A stretch of 9,283 nucleotides of DNA, from positions 1-9,283 of the forward strand of contig CAKRKK010000085.1 of the NCBI GenBank assembly GCA_934358235.1, written 5' to 3'. Both the position numbers and the translations under genes were made by a program. This document shows positions 5,309 through 9,283 of the stretch, piece after piece. A model generated the notes under the pieces. It was not told the DNA's origin and did no database searches. It worked only from the letters and a program-made list of their open reading frames with translations. Positions within the stretch are counted from its first letter, which is position 1, and each line of letters starts with the position of its first letter. The stretch is from an uncultured Lachnospira sp. (GTDB lineage: Bacteria > Bacillota > Clostridia > Lachnospirales > Lachnospiraceae).

Positions 5309-6784
5309 ATGACAGGCAGAGGAATGAAGAGGCATAGCAGGTATAATAAACAACAGAATAACAAAGGCTTTTCCCTAGTGGAGGTGCTGGTTGCAATGGC
5401 TATATTATCCATACTTGCACTGCCGCTGCTTGAAACCTTCTCTAATTCAGCAAGGGTTAATTCAAGAGCCAGACGCGAAGAGAATGCTAATACAGCGGCT
5501 TCGGATATTGTTGAGGTATTCAAGGGCATGGGAAAGGAAGAGCTTGAATCTCTTAAACAGCTAGAGGCGGGGACAGCCTCAGACATCTGTACGCTTGGAG
5601 GATATACCTATCAAAGTATTCCGTCACCTTCGGATAGTGAAGTGGATGGAACCGGAACAGGAGTGTATACATATGAAGTGAGTAATGCTGTGGATGGAAC
5701 AGCTTCTTATTATAGGGGGATTAATAATGAGAAATTCTATGTGCAGGCATGTATTAATCCATCATTGTATACAGATGGCAGTAAGGGCGGTAATGTAAAT
5801 AACAACATTAACTCTTATGCTATGCCAGCGTATTCTAATCTAAGCTCTGATGAGAACTATGTTTTAAGAAATGAGTTATACAGATATGATTCGGCAGCAA
5901 TTGCGAACTTTCAGTATCTTGCTGGCTCAGATTACAGTAAGAAGCATATGGGAAAGCTTACAGAGATAATGGTAGATGTAAGACCAGATACATCAGATGG
6001 AAACAAGCTTAGTGAGAATTATTATGTACAGACAGTAAGTATAAGAATGACTTACAGTTATTATAAGAACCAGATAAATGGCAGGTATGAGGACAGACTT
6101 ATGAGTAAGGAAGATAAGGTGTATCCTGATTATGTGCAGACCATTGTTCTGCCAGCTAACAGCTTTAAGGGATACAAGGAAGCTGCTGTGGGCAGTAGTG
6201 ATAAACCTAAGGTTTCCTCAGCGATAGCAGATAATCTTAAGAATATATATATTTTCTATATGCCTTTTGATGATTATTCCACAGCTAATTATTCGGATGC
6301 AACAGGAAATGTATATAGCTGTACAGACAGAATAAGTATAAGCTACACATATGGAAGTGGTACAGGAGCAGGTCTTGACAGTCTTGCAACTGTGTATAGT
6401 GACTGTAATGTATACCTGATAGAACAGGAAAAAAAGTCAGCAGTTAATCCAGAGTATATTATGCATCTTAATAAGGGTGGCACGAATAATAATGTAGTGC
6501 TTAGTGTTAATTCGGATATTAAGAATCCTGCGAATAGTGGAACACTTAATCTTTCAGGAGAAACTCCGACAGGAGCCCTAGGTGGTGCGGTTAGTGTATA
6601 TTCTAATATTGCAGGTTGGAATACCTTTAAGCTGACAGGTGATACAAGAGATAATGGAGTTACAAGTGGTAATATGCATAACGCAAGTGATGAATTGTAT
6701 ACACTATCCGTAACTGTATGGTATAAGAACAAAGATAGTGACAGCATTGTTGCAAGAATTATTACGACAAAGAGTAACTGGTAA
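5309..6784 (+). CDS. Oversized minor pilin with prepilin-type N-terminal methylation motif
   Basis: From the ATG at 5309 the protein has 491 residues; a start at 5273 would add 12. A 20-residue basic leader ends in NNKG, followed by FSLVEVLVAMAILSILALPL; cleavage is expected after G20, and the +5 glutamate (E25) is present, so PilD should process it. The amphipathic continuation (RVNSRARREENANTAASDIVEVFKG) is typical of PilV/PilW-type minor pilins. The soluble part is about 430 residues, two to three times that of usual minor pilins. It is rich in Tyr, Ser, Asn and Gly and holds four cysteines (about 94, 148, 338, 366) that could form two disulfides. Two segments have a similar pilin-like beta layout: VQTVSIRMTYSYYKNQ (about 240-255) and YTLSVTVWYKNKDSDS near the C-terminus, hinting at two stacked pilin-type modules. 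It lies 45 nt after the PilO-like gene. It is probably a priming or tip subunit; an adhesin role is possible but not shown. I cannot assign a specific gene name. Confidence 0.82.
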   Translation: MTGRGMKRHSRYNKQQNNKGFSLVEVLVAMAILSILALPLLETFSNSARVNSRARREENANTAASDIVEVFKGMGKEELESLKQLEAGTASDICTLGGYTYQSIPSPSDSEVDGTGTGVYTYEVSNAVDGTASYYRGINNEKFYVQACINPSLYTDGSKGGNVNNNINSYAMPAYSNLSSDENYVLRNELYRYDSAAIANFQYLAGSDYSKKHMGKLTEIMVDVRPDTSDGNKLSENYYVQTVSIRMTYSYYKNQINGRYEDRLMSKEDKVYPDYVQTIVLPANSFKGYKEAAVGSSDKPKVSSAIADNLKNIYIFYMPFDDYSTANYSDATGNVYSCTDRISISYTYGSGTGAGLDSLATVYSDCNVYLIEQEKKSAVNPEYIMHLNKGGTNNNVVLSVNSDIKNPANSGTLNLSGETPTGALGGAVSVYSNIAGWNTFKLTGDTRDNGVTSGNMHNASDELYTLSVTVWYKNKDSDSIVARIITTKSNW

Positions 6785-6836
6785 CAATATTGATAATATA
6801 TGTGCATGTATATAAAGCATATAAGCTGGCAGAAAT

Positions 6837-6840
6837 GGAG
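6837..6840 (+). promoter_or_regulatory. Ribosome binding site deciding the start of the PilX-like gene
   Basis: GGAG (6837-6840) lies six bases ahead of the ATG at 6847. An in-frame ATG at 6835 overlaps this site and has only a poor GGCAG upstream, so 6847 is preferred. Confidence 0.5.
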
Positions 6841-6846
6841 ATTAGT

Positions 6847-9283
6847 ATGGTAATAATTCCAATAGATAAGAATAGGGGCAGATTTAAAAGAATATTATCA
6901 GATAATAGTGGTTCAACTATGCTTGTGGTTGTTCTTATGGTTTCATTTGTGATGATACTGGCTACGGTTGTAACGTCTGCAACTATGCTGAATTTAAAGA
7001 TGAAAAAGGAAGGAAAGGAAACAACAAGAACCTTCTATACATCTGAGGATGCCGTTGATGAGATATATGCAGCACTTGGAAGAACTTCTATGGAATGCTT
7101 TAATAATGTGTATGAGCAGGAGTTATCACACGTCACTTCTGGAACTATCAATATAGGTGGAAGAGAAGTTCCATATGCAACGGATAAAACTACTGTTAAT
7201 AAGAACTTCCGTCTTAATTATACATATCAGCTTATTAAAGCACTTGGAATACAGACAAGCTCAGGCTCATATGAGGATTCATATAAGTATTCTGAACCAG
7301 ACTCGTATTTTTCAAGTATTATATATACAAGCACTACGGACAAGCAAGGAAATGATTTCGTAAAGAAGCTTAATACATATATAGAGGCATCGGTTGATGA
7401 GAATGGCAATAAGGTTGATAATCCGCGGTTAAGTGTTGAATCGATAAGTGGAATAAAGGTTGATAAAAAGGTAACAGCTACAGATAATGACGGTACGGGA
7501 CTACCATATTATGTATTAACCTTTTCGGATTGTGTAGTAAGATATATTACAGAAGCAGGTTATTATTCATATATTGCATTTGATGGAAGGCTTGGAATGC
7601 CGGATATGCTTGTTGACTTTGGCACAGACAGTAATAGTGGAACGGATGCTTTTGCTGATTACGCACTTGTAGGTAATACCGGTATAGAGGTTAAGCCATC
7701 AGCACAGGTTACGAATACATTAACCATAAATGGTAGTGTATATGCTGGAAAAAAGAATGGTATTAAGATTGGCGATAATTCTGTACTCAGCATGACGGGT
7801 ACATCTGCTAATAATCTTGTTACTGGTGGAGATATAGCTGTTGGAGGTGGAACACTTAATATATCAGATAATACCAATATATGGTGCTATTCACTTAAGA
7901 CATTAGAGGCACAGGCAGACGCTGTATCAACTATTAATATAGCATCAGGGGCACATACCTATGTTAAGGATGACCTGCAGTTGGATGCCAATAATAGTAA
8001 TGTGGTGCTAGGTGGGGAATACTACGGATATGGTTATGATGGTAACAGCATAGATTCTAAAGCAGTACATTATTTCAGTAGTGCTATTATTGTAAATGGA
8101 AAGAATTCCAGACTTGATATGAACAGGCTTAATAAGCTTGTAGTTGCCGGCAGGGCATATATAGATTTCAATTCCCTGGCATCGGCAGGGGTAACATCTG
8201 ATTCGACCGCCTATGCGACAGGGGAATCCTTGTCATTTATAGGTAATGAGGAGATGTATCTTGTGCCTTCATCACTTATAGACGAAGGGGTTAATCCTAC
8301 ATATGGACAGGAAGCAGACAGTACAGGGATTCATCTTGGAATACAGGATTTCTTCGGGTATCGTTACATAAATAATAATGCAGGAGCTCTGCCTTACGAA
8401 GTTAAAAGAATCAGGACAGCAGCAGGAAATGATATATATTACTATTATCTTAACTTTAAGACAGAACAGGATAAGCTGGACTATATACATGCAGTTATAG
8501 ATGATACAGCCTTTGATAATATATTAAACAGCCTTGATGCTATGATGAATGTTGCTGGCAGTACAATAACTGTGGATAATCTTGCTGCTGTAAAGCAGAA
8601 GTATACACAGGTCAGAAACTATGTAAAGAATGTTATAACTCTTAATGCTAAGAATATAAACAGCGTAGTAAGCGGTTCATTTACAAATAATGTATATTCG
8701 AGTGCTGATATGGTACTAGTCAGAAATAGCGGGGATGTTGATGATACTGCTGATAAGTCAGATGGAGGCAGTGTGCCGGAGAGTTATGATTTCGGACGTG
8801 ATTTTAATGATATAGCCTGTCGTTTTACAGTACTATGCAAGGCACTAGAAACACTTCCATCAAAGAATGAAGATGGTTCAGTAAAATACTATACCTCTGC
8901 AAAGGTTGATGCTGAAAAGCCATATCTTAGCAATTATGTTGTTGATGATGTATACAATAATTTTATAGATTCGCAGGCATTTACAGAATATACGAATTCT
9001 GCTGAAGGTGGAATATTACATACGATAGGTTCTTATGGGTATATAGCTGTCAATAATTCATACAGCAGTATACCATTAGAAATAAGCTCAGGTGGGACTA
9101 ATGGTTCTGTCAATATATCAGAGGGGATTGTTGTCGCTTCTGGTGATGTGGTTGTAAAGCAGAATTTTACAGGAGTTATAATTGCAGGCGGTGATATAAA
9201 GGTAGAGAATGGCGTAACAGTAACAGCAAACCGCAGCGTTGTTGAGGCGATACTTAAGCTTGGGGATGAAGCAAAAGGAGCAG
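6847..9283 (+). CDS. Giant PilX/GspK-like pilus subunit with bactofilin-like repeats, partial (3' end outside window)
   Basis: The frame is open from 6847 to the last base, giving at least 812 residues with no stop, so it has no end in the window. After a basic N-terminus comes DNSGSTMLVVVLMVSFVMILATVVTS (residues 19-44, written here as one helix), then SATMLNLKMKKEGKETTRTF and YTSEDAVDEIYAAL. This matches the N-terminal helix of PilX/GspK-type minor pilins. The likely cleavage is after G22, and the +5 position is V27 rather than Glu, as in GspK, the tip pseudopilin of type II systems. Residues about 289-442 are a run of short Gly/Asn/Asp-rich beta strands (TLTINGSVYAG, IKIGDNSVLSMTG, DIAVGGGTLNISDN), and a similar run recurs at about 754-798 (VNISEGIVVASGDVVV, GVIIAGGDIKVENGV). 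Both resemble bactofilin or beta-helix coils. A helical, more conventional insert (about 560-740) lies between. Five cysteines are seen (84, 229, 347, 658, 664). Probable surface-exposed tip subunit; exact function unknown. Confidence 0.75.
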   Translation, partial: MVIIPIDKNRGRFKRILSDNSGSTMLVVVLMVSFVMILATVVTSATMLNLKMKKEGKETTRTFYTSEDAVDEIYAALGRTSMECFNNVYEQELSHVTSGTINIGGREVPYATDKTTVNKNFRLNYTYQLIKALGIQTSSGSYEDSYKYSEPDSYFSSIIYTSTTDKQGNDFVKKLNTYIEASVDENGNKVDNPRLSVESISGIKVDKKVTATDNDGTGLPYYVLTFSDCVVRYITEAGYYSYIAFDGRLGMPDMLVDFGTDSNSGTDAFADYALVGNTGIEVKPSAQVTNTLTINGSVYAGKKNGIKIGDNSVLSMTGTSANNLVTGGDIAVGGGTLNISDNTNIWCYSLKTLEAQADAVSTINIASGAHTYVKDDLQLDANNSNVVLGGEYYGYGYDGNSIDSKAVHYFSSAIIVNGKNSRLDMNRLNKLVVAGRAYIDFNSLASAGVTSDSTAYATGESLSFIGNEEMYLVPSSLIDEGVNPTYGQEADSTGIHLGIQDFFGYRYINNNAGALPYEVKRIRTAAGNDIYYYYLNFKTEQDKLDYIHAVIDDTAFDNILNSLDAMMNVAGSTITVDNLAAVKQKYTQVRNYVKNVITLNAKNINSVVSGSFTNNVYSSADMVLVRNSGDVDDTADKSDGGSVPESYDFGRDFNDIACRFTVLCKALETLPSKNEDGSVKYYTSAKVDAEKPYLSNYVVDDVYNNFIDSQAFTEYTNSAEGGILHTIGSYGYIAVNNSYSSIPLEISSGGTNGSVNISEGIVVASGDVVVKQNFTGVIIAGGDIKVENGVTVTANRSVVEAILKLGDEAKGA

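Noticed and set aside
6343..6807. Minus-strand 154-codon open frame opposite the large minor pilin
   Set aside because: It lies fully over a convincing plus-strand gene and has no plausible start signal or recognisable motif.
7157..7363. Plus-strand 68-codon open frame inside the PilX-like gene
   Set aside because: It is out of frame with the long continuous PilX-like reading frame, has no good ribosome binding site and no family resemblance.

Overview
The window is a stretch of a type IV pilus (T4P) assembly operon, all on the + strand, from a low-GC, monoderm Firmicute. Codon use is strongly biased to ATA (Ile) and AGA/AGG (Arg). The combination of PilC, pilin, PilD, PilM/N and PilO with no sign of PilP or PilQ secretin genes fits a Clostridia member, most likely a Lachnospiraceae gut anaerobe. 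The family assignment is inference from gene content and codon style. I cannot name the species.

Layout: 1-136 is AT-rich leader with a perfect inverted repeat at the window edge and a weak small-ORF candidate. Then come pilC (137-1351, inner-membrane platform), a major-pilin-like prepilin (1462-1977), and pilD (2011-2775, prepilin peptidase). A 218-nt AT-rich gap follows, with a tandem duplication. After it lie a fused PilM-PilN protein (2994-4574), a PilO-like protein (4574-5263, sharing one base with the previous gene), a 491-residue prepilin-like minor pilin (5309-6784), and a very large PilX/GspK-like protein. This last gene starts at 6847 and is still open at the window end (more than 812 residues). 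Its end lies beyond the window. The motor ATPases (PilB/PilT) are not in the window and would be expected nearby, probably upstream.

How it works together: PilD cleaves and probably methylates the class III leader peptides of the pilin and minor pilins. PilC is the membrane platform turned by the PilB/PilT ATPases. The PilM-N fusion and PilO form the alignment complex that links the cytoplasmic motor to the growing pilus. The two oversized pilin-like proteins downstream are candidates for a priming or tip complex exposed at the cell surface.

The most interesting points are: (i) the PilM-PilN fusion, which recreates a GspL-like architecture and seems to have lost the canonical actin-like phosphate-binding motifs; (ii) the giant PilX-like protein with glycine/asparagine-rich, bactofilin- or beta-helix-like segments; (iii) the oversized minor pilin with four cysteines; and (iv) a stem-loop across the pilC stop codon just ahead of the pilin gene, where codon usage also changes in a way that fits higher pilin expression.
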